Source: Candidatus Kuenenia stuttgartensis
GTDB taxonomy: Bacteria > Planctomycetota > Phycisphaerae > Phycisphaerales > SM1A02
Direction: 5' to 3'
Assembly (NCBI GenBank): GCA_945902075.1
Contig: CAMDMA010000001.1
Coordinates: 62,001 to 126,000, forward strand
Length of the DNA stretch: 64,000 bases
Below, one piece after another: positions 47,440 to 57,987 of the stretch. A model generated the notes under the pieces. That model saw only the letters and a list, made by a program, of their open reading frames with translations. It was not told the DNA's origin and made no database searches. A program made the translations under genes and the position numbers. Numbering within the stretch: position 1 is the stretch's first letter; each line of letters opens with the position of its first letter.

Positions 47440-48922
47440 GGACCACGCCATTCTCGTAAACCGGGCGCACGACTAGCTTCAAACTCCATGCAGCAAGCAT
47501 GGCGGCGGTCGCGAGCAAGATTGCACCAAGCGCTTGGTGAGCAGAAGTGACAAGCACCTCATAGGCGGGGATCTGCTCATCAACACGAATCAACACGACA
47601 ACCAACGCGCCGATACCGAGCGCAAACTGCAGCCCTACTGCATGAATCAAGCCCTTCCCGAAAACCCGCACTGGCTTGAGCTCGCGTGCCCGGCTTGAAG
47701 CATGTGCACCGGTGATGACCGTGAGCACAAGCACAGCGAACGCGCCTGCGATGTGCCCCCAAATTGGCCAGGCAGGATGAACTGCCGCCACGCCATCGTG
47801 TGGTGGAATCTGAAGATGCCGGTAGCTCGCGCCGAGAAAGAGCTGCACGAGCATCAACAACACGAGCGCCACGGGAAGCGCACGAAGTCGTCCTGCGTCC
47901 GCGATCTCGCGCGAAGCCACAGCACTGCGCCACGATGCACTCGTGATGCACGCGATGACGCATGCTGTTGCAAAGACAATCTGCCCGAACATCCCGTGCA
48001 CGATTGCAAGCAGCGTGCTCGGTGAAAGTTCCGTTCCGCTGGTTGCGGTTGTGAGCGTGCCTGTCACACGCAAACCTCCGAAAATGCCTTGCACACAGAC
48101 CATTCCAAGAAACACCGTCGCAATGACGACCGATGCGATCGAGCGACGCTCATCGCGAAGCACGACGCTCAAAAGTACGAGCGCCGTCGTACCGACGAGC
48201 ATGCCGAAAAGCCTGTGCGCGTGCTCGTAATAGATGCCGCCCTTCATCTCACTGATTGGGTAGAGCAGCATGTTGTGACCGAAGGAGTTCGGCCAATCGG
48301 GAACAGCGAGTCCGCTCTCAAGTCCGGTGACGAGCCCACCCGTGACGAGAAGGATAAAAACCGTGATGGCTGCGACGCGTGCGAAGAGGCTGGCAGGTGT
48401 CGGTAGTTCGATCGGCCGCGCGCGTCGTGCGACAAATCCGCCGATCCACGCCAACACTGCGCTCGATGCAAAAAGACCGCCGACGTAGAACGCAGGAGTC
48501 CAGCGCGAGCCGCCCTGTTCATCGCGGAGAAAGGCGCCGATGATGAGGAGGTTTGCGAACGCTGACACGAGACCGGTCCGAAGCGCTGAAACACCCGCGC
48601 GCTGGGCGATGACGCCGAAGAGTACAGGCATCGCGAGTGTGCAGAGAAAGAGTGCCTCGCCAATCCAACGACCTGGTGCGACCATTGCGACATAGCCGAT
48701 CGCCCACATCGCAGCAGTCGTCGCGAAGCCTAACGCGAGGTGCATCGGTTTGATGAGCGATGCAACGCCGAGCACGCCCAGTGCGCCCACGATGAAGATC
48801 ACGATCAGAACTCCAAACGACATGGAGCTGGTGACCGCGGGGTCAACATCCGCCACGGCGGTGAGAAGTGAGTGAGGCAGTGCTCTTGCGAGCGCAACGG
48901 AAGGAATCAGGACCGTTTCCAT
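47414..48922 (-). CDS. ctaA: COX15/CtaA family heme A synthase
   Basis: VTGGLVTGLESGLAVPDWPNSFGHNMLLYP, YEHAHRLFGMLVG, VHPAWPIWGHIAGA, SAHQALGAILL. Confidence 0.9.
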   Translation of the reverse strand: METVLIPSVALARALPHSLLTAVADVDPAVTSSMSFGVLIVIFIVGALGVLGVASLIKPMHLALGFATTAAMWAIGYVAMVAPGRWIGEALFLCTLAMPVLFGVIAQRAGVSALRTGLVSAFANLLIIGAFLRDEQGGSRWTPAFYVGGLFASSAVLAWIGGFVARRARPIELPTPASLFARVAAITVFILLVTGGLVTGLESGLAVPDWPNSFGHNMLLYPISEMKGGIYYEHAHRLFGMLVGTTALVLLSVVLRDERRSIASVVIATVFLGMVCVQGIFGGLRVTGTLTTATSGTELSPSTLLAIVHGMFGQIVFATACVIACITSASWRSAVASREIADAGRLRALPVALVLLMLVQLFLGASYRHLQIPPHDGVAAVHPAWPIWGHIAGAFAVLVLTVITGAHASSRARELKPVRVFGKGLIHAVGLQFALGIGALVVVLIRVDEQIPAYEVLVTSAHQALGAILLATAAMLAAWSLKLVVRPVYENGVVLTPSKSAA

Positions 48923-48957
48923 GGAGGTCGCTATGGTAGGATTGGTCCCTTGCTCCT

Positions 48958-50016
48958 ATGACAACCGAAGCCGCAGAAATTCCCCTTGCCGACGCGGTTG
49001 CGTCCGACCCCCGCGGACTTCCAACCCCCCGCGCACGAAGCGTGCTTGGTATCTGGGCCGAACTCACAAAAGTGCGGCTCAATGCGTTGGTTCTTGCGAC
49101 CACTGCGGTTGGTTACGCGCTCGGGAATCCGGGTGCTATCGACTGGTCCGCACTCGGTTGGACTTGCGGAGGTACAGCGCTCGCGGCCGCGAGCGCGTCA
49201 CTGTTCAATCAGTTGTTTGAGCGACGCCGTGACGCACTAATGCTGCGAACGCGAGGTCGGCCACTTCCCGCGCAACAGGTTGGACCGGCCACCGTGTTCA
49301 CTGCGGCCATCGTGACCGGCTACGCAGGATCGGCGTTCCTCGCACTCTTCGTCGGGTTGCTTCCCGCGGCCCTCGCAGCCATCAACATCCTGCTCTACGC
49401 CGTGCTTTACACGCCGCTGAAACCGCGGACGACCTTCAACACGCTGATCGGCGCGGTTTGTGGCGCAATTCCTCCCGTGATCGGTTGGACCGCAGCGACC
49501 GGGCGACTCGATCCGGGGGCTTGGCTACTCGGCGGACTGCTTTTCGTGTGGCAGATCCCGCATTTCCTCGCGCTCGCGTGGCTCTATCGCGAGGACTATG
49601 CACGCGGTGGCCATGCGATGCTTCCGGTTCGCGACCACGATGGCGAAATCACCGCGCAGGTGGTTTTACTCACGACACTTCCATTGATTCCGCTTGGGCT
49701 CACAGCGACGCTCCTCGGACTTGCCGGCATCTGGAGCGCGACGATCTCGCTTCTCGCTGGCCTCTGCTTCTCGTGGCTCTCGCTCTCGTTTTTTCGACAA
49801 CGTGACGATCGCAGCGCACGCCGGGTGTTTCTTGCGAGCATCACGTATCTCCCCGTGGTTCTTGGTGCGATGACGCTTGATCGCGGCCCAACGGACATGC
49901 CTTCGCTCTTTCGCGGCCGGAGCGAAGTGACGCTTGAACAAGGAACGCGAGCACCAACGAAACCGGAATCGAATGCACAGCCGGCCCAATCGCCGGGAGT
50001 GGAGTCGACGCCATGA
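48958..50016 (+). CDS. ctaB: Heme O synthase (protoheme IX farnesyltransferase)
   Basis: LFNQLFERRRDALMLRTRGRPLPAQ, LYTPLKPRTTFNTLIGAVCGAIPPVIGW. Confidence 0.93.
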   Translation: MTTEAAEIPLADAVASDPRGLPTPRARSVLGIWAELTKVRLNALVLATTAVGYALGNPGAIDWSALGWTCGGTALAAASASLFNQLFERRRDALMLRTRGRPLPAQQVGPATVFTAAIVTGYAGSAFLALFVGLLPAALAAINILLYAVLYTPLKPRTTFNTLIGAVCGAIPPVIGWTAATGRLDPGAWLLGGLLFVWQIPHFLALAWLYREDYARGGHAMLPVRDHDGEITAQVVLLTTLPLIPLGLTATLLGLAGIWSATISLLAGLCFSWLSLSFFRQRDDRSARRVFLASITYLPVVLGAMTLDRGPTDMPSLFRGRSEVTLEQGTRAPTKPESNAQPAQSPGVESTP

Positions 50017-51194
50017 GTGAGTCTGAAACTCCGAGCGAGCGCCCTACGACGATGGCTCCCACAAGGCAGCAAGGTTCGCCGACGCTAACCTTTCGCGGCG
50101 GCGGCTGGGTCATTGCGCTCGCCGGACTGCTTGTCGTGCTCGTGCTCGGATGGAGTCTGCTCGGCCCCCTCCTGGGTCGGCATCCCATCGGCGACGGGCG
50201 CACGGTGGAGAGTTACGGCTACGACCTCTCATCGCTCTTGATTGAGCCGACGGCGCTTGTCGCTTCGGGTTACCCCCGCGGATTTCTTCCTTCGCGCGAC
50301 GAGCCCTCGCACATCCTTGGTCGCGACATGGTCATCTTCAACGAGCGCAATCGACCGAAGTACGTTGTGACCTCGGATCGAGTGGCGGGAATCGTGATCA
50401 ACGGGCAGGCACATGCATGGCCGCTCTCGATGCTCAATGTTCATGAAGTTGTCAACGACACCGTCGCGGGCGTACCCGTCGCGGTGACCTACTCGCCTCT
50501 CTGTGACGCGGTGATTGCCTTCGACAGGCGCGTTGGCGGTGTGACGCGTTCGTTCGAGGTCAGCGGCCTACTCGTCAACTCGAATCTGGTCTTCTGCGAT
50601 AAGTCCGCCGAGGGCGTGGCCGTGGACGCGCATGTCCCGAGCCTCTTCCTCCAACTTGAGCGCCGCGCCATCGCGGGGCCGCTCGCTGCGAGTGCAACAA
50701 CGCTCAACGCACTCCCCGATGTCTGCATCACGACCTGGGCGGATTGGCTCGACGCCCATCCGGACACAACCGTCGCCGAACGTGATCCGGCCATGATCCG
50801 ACGCATGAAGGAGATCTCGTACGCGAGATACTTCTTGGGACCGAAGCTTGAATCCTCCACTGCTCCGCTTCCAACTGACGCCGACCTTGAAAGCACGGGT
50901 CTCCGACTCAAGAGTCCGCTGATTGCCATAGAGCTCAGTGGCGTCTGGTGGCTGCTTGCATTTGAGCCGTTCCTTGAGAACCTGCAGTCAGACGCAACGA
51001 CGGCGGATCGAACAGTGCGGCTCAAGTTGGCTGAAACCGAACTTCTCGTGCACCTTCCAAAGGGTCCGGCCGTTGCCCGCATCGAGCGAGCTGATGGCCA
51101 ACCGATTCGAACCGTACCTTGCCTTTACTTCGCGGCGTACTCAGTGGTGATTCCGAGAGATCGCTGCCAATTCGTGACCGCCAGGCCCGAGTAG
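50013..51194 (+). CDS. DUF3179-containing protein
   Basis: VIFNERNRPKYVVTSDRVAGIVINGQAHAWPLSMLNVHEVVNDTVAGVPVAVTYSPLCDAVIAFDR. Confidence 0.75.
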   Translation: MSESETPSERPTTMAPTRQQGSPTLTFRGGGWVIALAGLLVVLVLGWSLLGPLLGRHPIGDGRTVESYGYDLSSLLIEPTALVASGYPRGFLPSRDEPSHILGRDMVIFNERNRPKYVVTSDRVAGIVINGQAHAWPLSMLNVHEVVNDTVAGVPVAVTYSPLCDAVIAFDRRVGGVTRSFEVSGLLVNSNLVFCDKSAEGVAVDAHVPSLFLQLERRAIAGPLAASATTLNALPDVCITTWADWLDAHPDTTVAERDPAMIRRMKEISYARYFLGPKLESSTAPLPTDADLESTGLRLKSPLIAIELSGVWWLLAFEPFLENLQSDATTADRTVRLKLAETELLVHLPKGPAVARIERADGQPIRTVPCLYFAAYSVVIPRDRCQFVTARPE

Positions 51195-51457
51195 TTTCCG
51201 CTTCGCGCAGCCGATTCTCAAAAAAGCGAGAATCTTGTGCCAACTTTTCCCTGATTGTCGCATGGATCGTTGTCGGGATGCTTTCTCTCGTACGCAGGCG
51301 TTCGATCACGGCTACGTCGATGATCACTTGGGGAAGACGCTTGCGAGAGATGAACCCGGCACTGCGCGTCATCTGAAACGAGAGGCGCCAGTTATGGAAT
51401 GCCGTCTACGGCATGCCGTCTAGGGAATGCTGACAAGTGTCACCAGCTTCGGCTCTG

Positions 51458-51512
51458 GTGACGAGATCGTGACGAGACCGTGACGAGATCGTGACGAGAT
51501 CATGACGAGACC
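51458..51512. repeat. 11-bp tandem repeat, 5 copies
   Basis: gtgacgagatc/gtgacgagacc/gtgacgagatc/gtgacgagatc/atgacgagacc. Confidence 0.92.
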
Positions 51513-51649
51513 ATGGTGAAATGCAGATTCGACCTGCTCCTTTGGTGCGTGCGTGCGTGATGTGTGAGCCCGCATCGGGATCAAGTGGGGGTCTGGGATC
51601 TTCCGATCCCTTCCGGGTGGAGAGATCTATACGGCTAGATCGGCGCGCA

Positions 51650-51688
51650 CCGCCGCCTCGGGAAACCGCAGGCGGCGGCTGTGTTTTT
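51650..51688 (+). terminator. Strong Rho-independent terminator
   Basis: CCGCCGCCT...AGGCGGCGG 9-bp stem, then CTGTGTTTTTT on + strand. Confidence 0.8.
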
Positions 51689-51737
51689 TAACCCTTTGAG
51701 CCTGCCTTCGGCGTGGTTCTTCTGGAAGGTTGCCCAC

Positions 51738-52331
51738 TCAACCCATCGAACCGATCCAGAGCGTCGCGTAGAGCACGAGCCAGACCGCATCAAGGAAGTG
51801 CCAATACATCGCGCAGTAGGTCACTCCGCGAAAATCCTCCGGCCCGTATGCACCGCGCGATGCACGCCAAGTGGTGATTGCCATCGGCGGAAGGCCACCG
51901 ATGACATGGGCCGCGTGCAGGCCGGTGAGGACGTAAAAGGTCCATCCGTACAGGTTGTCGCTGATGGTGAGATTTTGCGCGTAGAGCGAGCGCCACGCCA
52001 TGAGCTGCGCGACGAGAAAGATGAGCGCGAGTGCGAGTGTCGCCACCATCAGTCCGCCTTGCCGCGGATCCCCCGTGCGACCAGCACGCAGCGCTTTCTG
52101 CATCGTGACGCTTGAGAGCAACAGCGCGACCGTGCTTGCGAGCAACATTCCCGGCGGCCGAGGCGCGTCGGCTGGCACGAATGCTGCGCCGTTGTCGATG
52201 CGGACGACGAGGTAACCAAGGATCGTTGCCGCGAACACAATCCCAAGCGCGATGAGAAACAGCCACATGCCGAAACGGCCCGCTTCAAAGCGGGCCGTCG
52301 GGTCGTCGAATGGTGTGTCGCGTTGTTTCAC
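51738..52331 (-). CDS. Second (short) cytochrome c oxidase subunit III-like protein
   Basis: FGMWLFLIALGIVFAATILGYLV, FYVLTGLHAAHVIGGL, YCAMYWHFLDAVWLVLYA; GTG start at 52331. Confidence 0.85.
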   Translation of the reverse strand: MKQRDTPFDDPTARFEAGRFGMWLFLIALGIVFAATILGYLVVRIDNGAAFVPADAPRPPGMLLASTVALLLSSVTMQKALRAGRTGDPRQGGLMVATLALALIFLVAQLMAWRSLYAQNLTISDNLYGWTFYVLTGLHAAHVIGGLPPMAITTWRASRGAYGPEDFRGVTYCAMYWHFLDAVWLVLYATLWIGSMG

Positions 52332-52356
52332 GGATCGGCCACGGACATCGTCCGCG

Positions 52357-52782
52357 TCACTTCTTCGTGATCGGTGCGAAGGGCGCGTTCGCGTCGAGGT
52401 AGGTCTGAACCTTTGAGGGGTTACCATTCACAAACGAACTCTCGTATTGCCCGACATCCATCATGCAGAACACCATCATGAGGACCACAAACAGCATCGA
52501 ACCGATCAGCACCATCAGGTTGAACGGCCGATCCCAGCGAAGATGCATAAAGAACAGCGAGACGAGCGTGGCCTTCACAACTGCGATGCCGATCGCTAGA
52601 TAGATGTTGGCCTCCCCGAGGTCGACATAGCGCGCCGCAACGGTGATGATTGTCAACACGAGAAGCGCAAAGCCTGTTGCGAAGAGCGTCGAGTACGACA
52701 CAAGGTGGCCAACAAGAGGCTGAACCTCCCCGCTGCTGCCGTGTCCGTGGGCCGAATGTGTTGCGTGTGATCCGCTTGCCAT
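52357..52782 (-). CDS. Cytochrome c oxidase subunit IV (prokaryotic type)
   Basis: IGIAVVKATLVSLFFMHLRWDRPFNLMVLIGSMLFVVLMM. Confidence 0.88.
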   Translation of the reverse strand: MASGSHATHSAHGHGSSGEVQPLVGHLVSYSTLFATGFALLVLTIITVAARYVDLGEANIYLAIGIAVVKATLVSLFFMHLRWDRPFNLMVLIGSMLFVVLMMVFCMMDVGQYESSFVNGNPSKVQTYLDANAPFAPITKK

Positions 52783-52821
52783 GGTGAAGTTCCTATTCGT
52801 CCGTGTTCCATTCGAACCCGG

Positions 52822-53775
52822 TCAGTGGATGAGGTAGAAGAGCGGGAAGAGGAAAATCCACACGAGGTCGACGACGTGCCAGTAGAGGCCTACGAAATCG
52901 ACAGGTGCGTAATAGTCACTGTTGAACCTACCCCGCATCGCACCGACGAGCAGCCAACCAATGACGCCGACGCCAATGACGACGTGGATTCCGTGGAGCC
53001 CGGTCATGATGTAATAAATCGCGAAGAATCGGTGCGTGTTGACCGGCATCGCGGGATCGAGGAGGTGGGGCTCCTCAGAGTGAGCGACATGACTCCCCGC
53101 ATCGACGGCCTCCACCATGCTCACGGTGGAAACGCCATCAGGACCTGCCTTCGGTGGTGCAATGGCAGTCTTATCAACAGCGGGAAGCGAGACCAGTGCA
53201 GCCGACGACGCGCCAGCCGAAGGATTCGGTGCCGTGATTGCAAGAACCGGGTTCACCGACGGCTTCGGCTCAACCATCACCAGTTGGGCCTCCTCCGCGG
53301 ACGCAGGCTGATAGAAAGCCTGCCCCCACTTCAGATTGAGGTGGAACTTGTGGGTGTACTCGAAGTATTTGATGACAAGGAAGCCGATAGCGCCTGCAAG
53401 CGTAAGCGCGAGGCAAGTGACGAGAAGACCCTTCTTGTTCGTCTGTGCGGCACGAACGCCAACAGCCATCGTAAGGCTCGAAAGGATCAACACGCAGGTG
53501 TTGATGCCGCCCATGATGGTGTCGAGGTATTGACTCGCGTACGAGAAGACCTGCGGACTCTGGAAGCGCATGACCGCATACATCACGAACAGCGCACCGA
53601 AGAACAGCACCTCAGTCGCGAGGAAAACCCACATGCCGAGCTTGCCGGAGTCGAACTGCTGCGCCGGCGTGTCGAAGTGGTGGGCGAGGAATGGATACTT
53701 TGCGTGCTCCCCGTGCGCATCGTGGCCGTGCGCGTCAGAACCGTGGGAATCAGCGTGTGCGGAGGAGTGTGACAA
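52822..53775 (-). CDS. ctaE: Cytochrome c oxidase subunit III
   Basis: SGKLGMWVFLATEVLFFGALFVMYAVMR, YYIMTGLHGIHVVIGVGVI, GLYWHVVDLVWIFLFPLFYLI. Confidence 0.93.
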   Translation of the reverse strand: MSHSSAHADSHGSDAHGHDAHGEHAKYPFLAHHFDTPAQQFDSGKLGMWVFLATEVLFFGALFVMYAVMRFQSPQVFSYASQYLDTIMGGINTCVLILSSLTMAVGVRAAQTNKKGLLVTCLALTLAGAIGFLVIKYFEYTHKFHLNLKWGQAFYQPASAEEAQLVMVEPKPSVNPVLAITAPNPSAGASSAALVSLPAVDKTAIAPPKAGPDGVSTVSMVEAVDAGSHVAHSEEPHLLDPAMPVNTHRFFAIYYIMTGLHGIHVVIGVGVIGWLLVGAMRGRFNSDYYAPVDFVGLYWHVVDLVWIFLFPLFYLIH

Positions 53776-53778
53776 GAT

Positions 53779-55473
<1,695 letters not shown>

Positions 55474-55524
55474 GGCGAGGCTCGTATATGGTCGGGTTGG
55501 TGCTTGTGCCGAAACGCGTCTGCA

Positions 55525-56679
55525 TTACTTCGCTGCGGGAGCGCCGGCGGCTCCGTCCGGTGGGCTGATCAGTTTGCCTGTCGCGTCAAACTTATCGAGG
55601 TTCTTCATCATGCCGATCAGCGCATCGATGCCGCGATCGGTCAACTGTCCCTTGAAGGTGGGCATCACATTGCCGTACGGATCGACGAGATGCTTGCCAG
55701 GATTCAGAATTGATTCGCGAAGGTAACCCTCCGGAACCTCATGTTCCTTCCCCGGCCCGATGATGTCGGAGATCGGCTTGCCCCCATCAATCTTGTGTTG
55801 CGACGACGGGCTCGACGTGCGCGACCAGATGTCACCAGAGCCGTCGTAGTTGCCCCACGAAGGCCCAGTGCCAATCGATCCATCGAGAGTGTGGCAGCTG
55901 GCACAAGCGCGATAGAGCTGAGGCCCCGCCTTCCACCAGAGATCTGCGTCGTTGATCTTGTCGAGCCAGCGGCCCTGCTCGACAACCCAGCGTCCGAAGT
56001 CGGCTTCGGGGAGTACGAACACCTTGCGATTCATGTCCGAGTGACCGGTTCCGCAGAATTCGGTGCAGAAGAGCCAGTGGAATTCTTCACCCTCAGTGGG
56101 GTTGTCGGCCTGGAACCAAAGGCTGCTGAAACGCCCGGGGACGACGTCCTGCTTGACGCGGAAGTCGCGGATATAGAGCGAGTGAAGGACGTCGTCGCTG
56201 CGCATGACGAGCTTCACAGGACGGCCAGCAGGGACGTAGAGATCAGTGCTTGTCGCGCCGTTGGGGTACTTGAACGACCAATTCCACTTCGAGGCTGTCA
56301 CATCAATCTGGTACGCGCTTTCCGGCGGCGTCTTTGCACTGACAAAACCCTTGAAACCCATGAAGAAGATCACGACGACGATGATCGTCGGCAGAATAGT
56401 CCACCCGAGTTCAAGCACTGTGTTGTGGCTCGGACCGCGGGCATAAACCTCACGGCCCTTCTGGCGGTAGCGCCACATGAAGTAGAACATGATCCCCACG
56501 ACGAGGAAGAAGAAGAAGTAATTGATGTAGTTGATGAAGTCGAACACCCAGTCGATTTCGCTGGAAAGTGTCGAAGCTCCCTCTGGAAGCCAGAAGGTCT
56601 TGGGCGTAATGCTCTTCACTTCCGCGAGCGCGGGATCGGAGCTGGACTGCAACAGGATGGTGGGGATCTGGTTCAGCAC
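55525..56679 (-). CDS. ctaC: Cytochrome c oxidase subunit II with fused C-terminal cytochrome c domain
   Basis: CuA motif CTEFCGTGHSDM and heme motif RACASCHT; GTG start at 56679 chosen. Confidence 0.94.
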   Translation of the reverse strand: MLNQIPTILLQSSSDPALAEVKSITPKTFWLPEGASTLSSEIDWVFDFINYINYFFFFLVVGIMFYFMWRYRQKGREVYARGPSHNTVLELGWTILPTIIVVVIFFMGFKGFVSAKTPPESAYQIDVTASKWNWSFKYPNGATSTDLYVPAGRPVKLVMRSDDVLHSLYIRDFRVKQDVVPGRFSSLWFQADNPTEGEEFHWLFCTEFCGTGHSDMNRKVFVLPEADFGRWVVEQGRWLDKINDADLWWKAGPQLYRACASCHTLDGSIGTGPSWGNYDGSGDIWSRTSSPSSQHKIDGGKPISDIIGPGKEHEVPEGYLRESILNPGKHLVDPYGNVMPTFKGQLTDRGIDALIGMMKNLDKFDATGKLISPPDGAAGAPAAK

Positions 56680-56693
56680 GTGCAATCGCCTCT

Positions 56694-57575
56694 TCAATTC
56701 GCGGCGGCGGAGGCCGACGCGGTCTTCTTCTTCTTGTTTAGTTCGACGCGCCAGAACATGCCAAGCCCGCCCGCCAGGACGATCATGGTGATCAGGCCGC
56801 CAATCGACATGACCCTCCGCGCCTGCAGCACATAGCCGCGCGCGTCTGGGTCGTACATATGGCACCACAGAATGAATCGATCCAGGGTCGTCCCGATGCG
56901 TCCCTGCGACGCTTCAAGAAGGCCCATCCTGAGGTCGGTCGGAGAGAACTTCGTGCCGTACATGTACCGGCTGATCTTCCCGTCGGGCGTAATCAGGAAC
57001 AGCGCAGCCGCGTGGGCAAACTCGCCATCCACCTGTCGACGGAACTGGAAGCCTACTGCGTCGGCAACGGCCTTCGACATCAACTCGCTCCCGGTGAGGA
57101 AGTGCACGCCAGGCGCGGCACCCGGGCGGTCGAACTCCGCGAGGTACGCGTCTTTCTTGGCCTTCGCGAGCATCGGAGTTTCGGTTGGATCGATGGAAAT
57201 CGACACCACCTCAAACTGCTTGCCGGGGAGCCAGTCGATGTCGCGCAGCCCGTCAAATGCCCCGTTCAAGACAAGGTTGCAGAGCATCGGGCACTTGTTG
57301 TAGCCGAGCTGCAGAAGCACGGGCCGATCGCCCTTGAAATAGTCGCGCAACGAAACCTGCGCACCGGAGTCGTCGAGGAACCGCGTATCAAGCGGGAGCG
57401 GAGCCTCGAGGTGCTCGACGATGTCGACGCCCTTCAGTTCCTCAGGAACACCAAGGTTCAGTTGTGCAGATGCGTTGGACCCAGGCGCGAGAACCGCCGC
57501 CAGAACCACCGAAAGAATCACCTTCACCGCGCGCGCGGCAGGATTCGTTTGGAGGATGGCGGTTGTTTGCTTCAT
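56694..57575 (-). CDS. SCO1/SenC family copper chaperone-like protein
   Basis: LLQLGYNKCPMLCNLVLN, VSISIDPTETP, C-terminal TM anchor. Confidence 0.9.
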   Translation of the reverse strand: MKQTTAILQTNPAARAVKVILSVVLAAVLAPGSNASAQLNLGVPEELKGVDIVEHLEAPLPLDTRFLDDSGAQVSLRDYFKGDRPVLLQLGYNKCPMLCNLVLNGAFDGLRDIDWLPGKQFEVVSISIDPTETPMLAKAKKDAYLAEFDRPGAAPGVHFLTGSELMSKAVADAVGFQFRRQVDGEFAHAAALFLITPDGKISRYMYGTKFSPTDLRMGLLEASQGRIGTTLDRFILWCHMYDPDARGYVLQARRVMSIGGLITMIVLAGGLGMFWRVELNKKKKTASASAAAN

Positions 57576-57611
57576 GGGAGTTCGTTCGGAGCACCGACGC
57601 TGCCAAAGAAA

Positions 57612-57941
57612 TCAGCGCGTTGGCTGCGTCATGAGTTCCATCGCGCGGTCGATCGGGATTCGAATTCGTTCAACCTTCTTCTCATCAACGTCTTCTTCGT
57701 AGGTCCCATACTGACCGAGCAGTTGTGTCTGCTCGGTGCGGAGCCCCGTCGAGAGCACTGGCAACTCATCGACAACGCGCTCCTCCGTGAAGCCCTTCTG
57801 CACGCCAAAGAAGAGCACGCAAACTGCAAGAACAAACACGACGAATACGATGATGCCGACGATGGAATAGAACCACGTCGCGCCCATCTCGGGGTCGTCG
57901 AGTTGCGCGGTTTCCGATGAAGTTGATGCGGTTGAAGACAT
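57612..57941 (-). CDS. Small single-TM protein in respiratory operon
   Basis: MSSTASTSSETAQLDDPEMGATWFYSIVGIIVFVVFVLAVCVLFFGVQ; ATG at 57941 chosen. Confidence 0.7.
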   Translation of the reverse strand: MSSTASTSSETAQLDDPEMGATWFYSIVGIIVFVVFVLAVCVLFFGVQKGFTEERVVDELPVLSTGLRTEQTQLLGQYGTYEEDVDEKKVERIRIPIDRAMELMTQPTR

Positions 57942-57987
57942 GGTTTTTGTCACAGCTTGTGTGTCGAAATCGGCTGGAGCAGCGTGT

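Noticed and set aside
55741-56835. 364-aa plus-strand ORF (also 54547-55458 and 52825-53772)
   Set aside because: Antisense to ctaC, ctaD and ctaE, which have unambiguous catalytic motifs.
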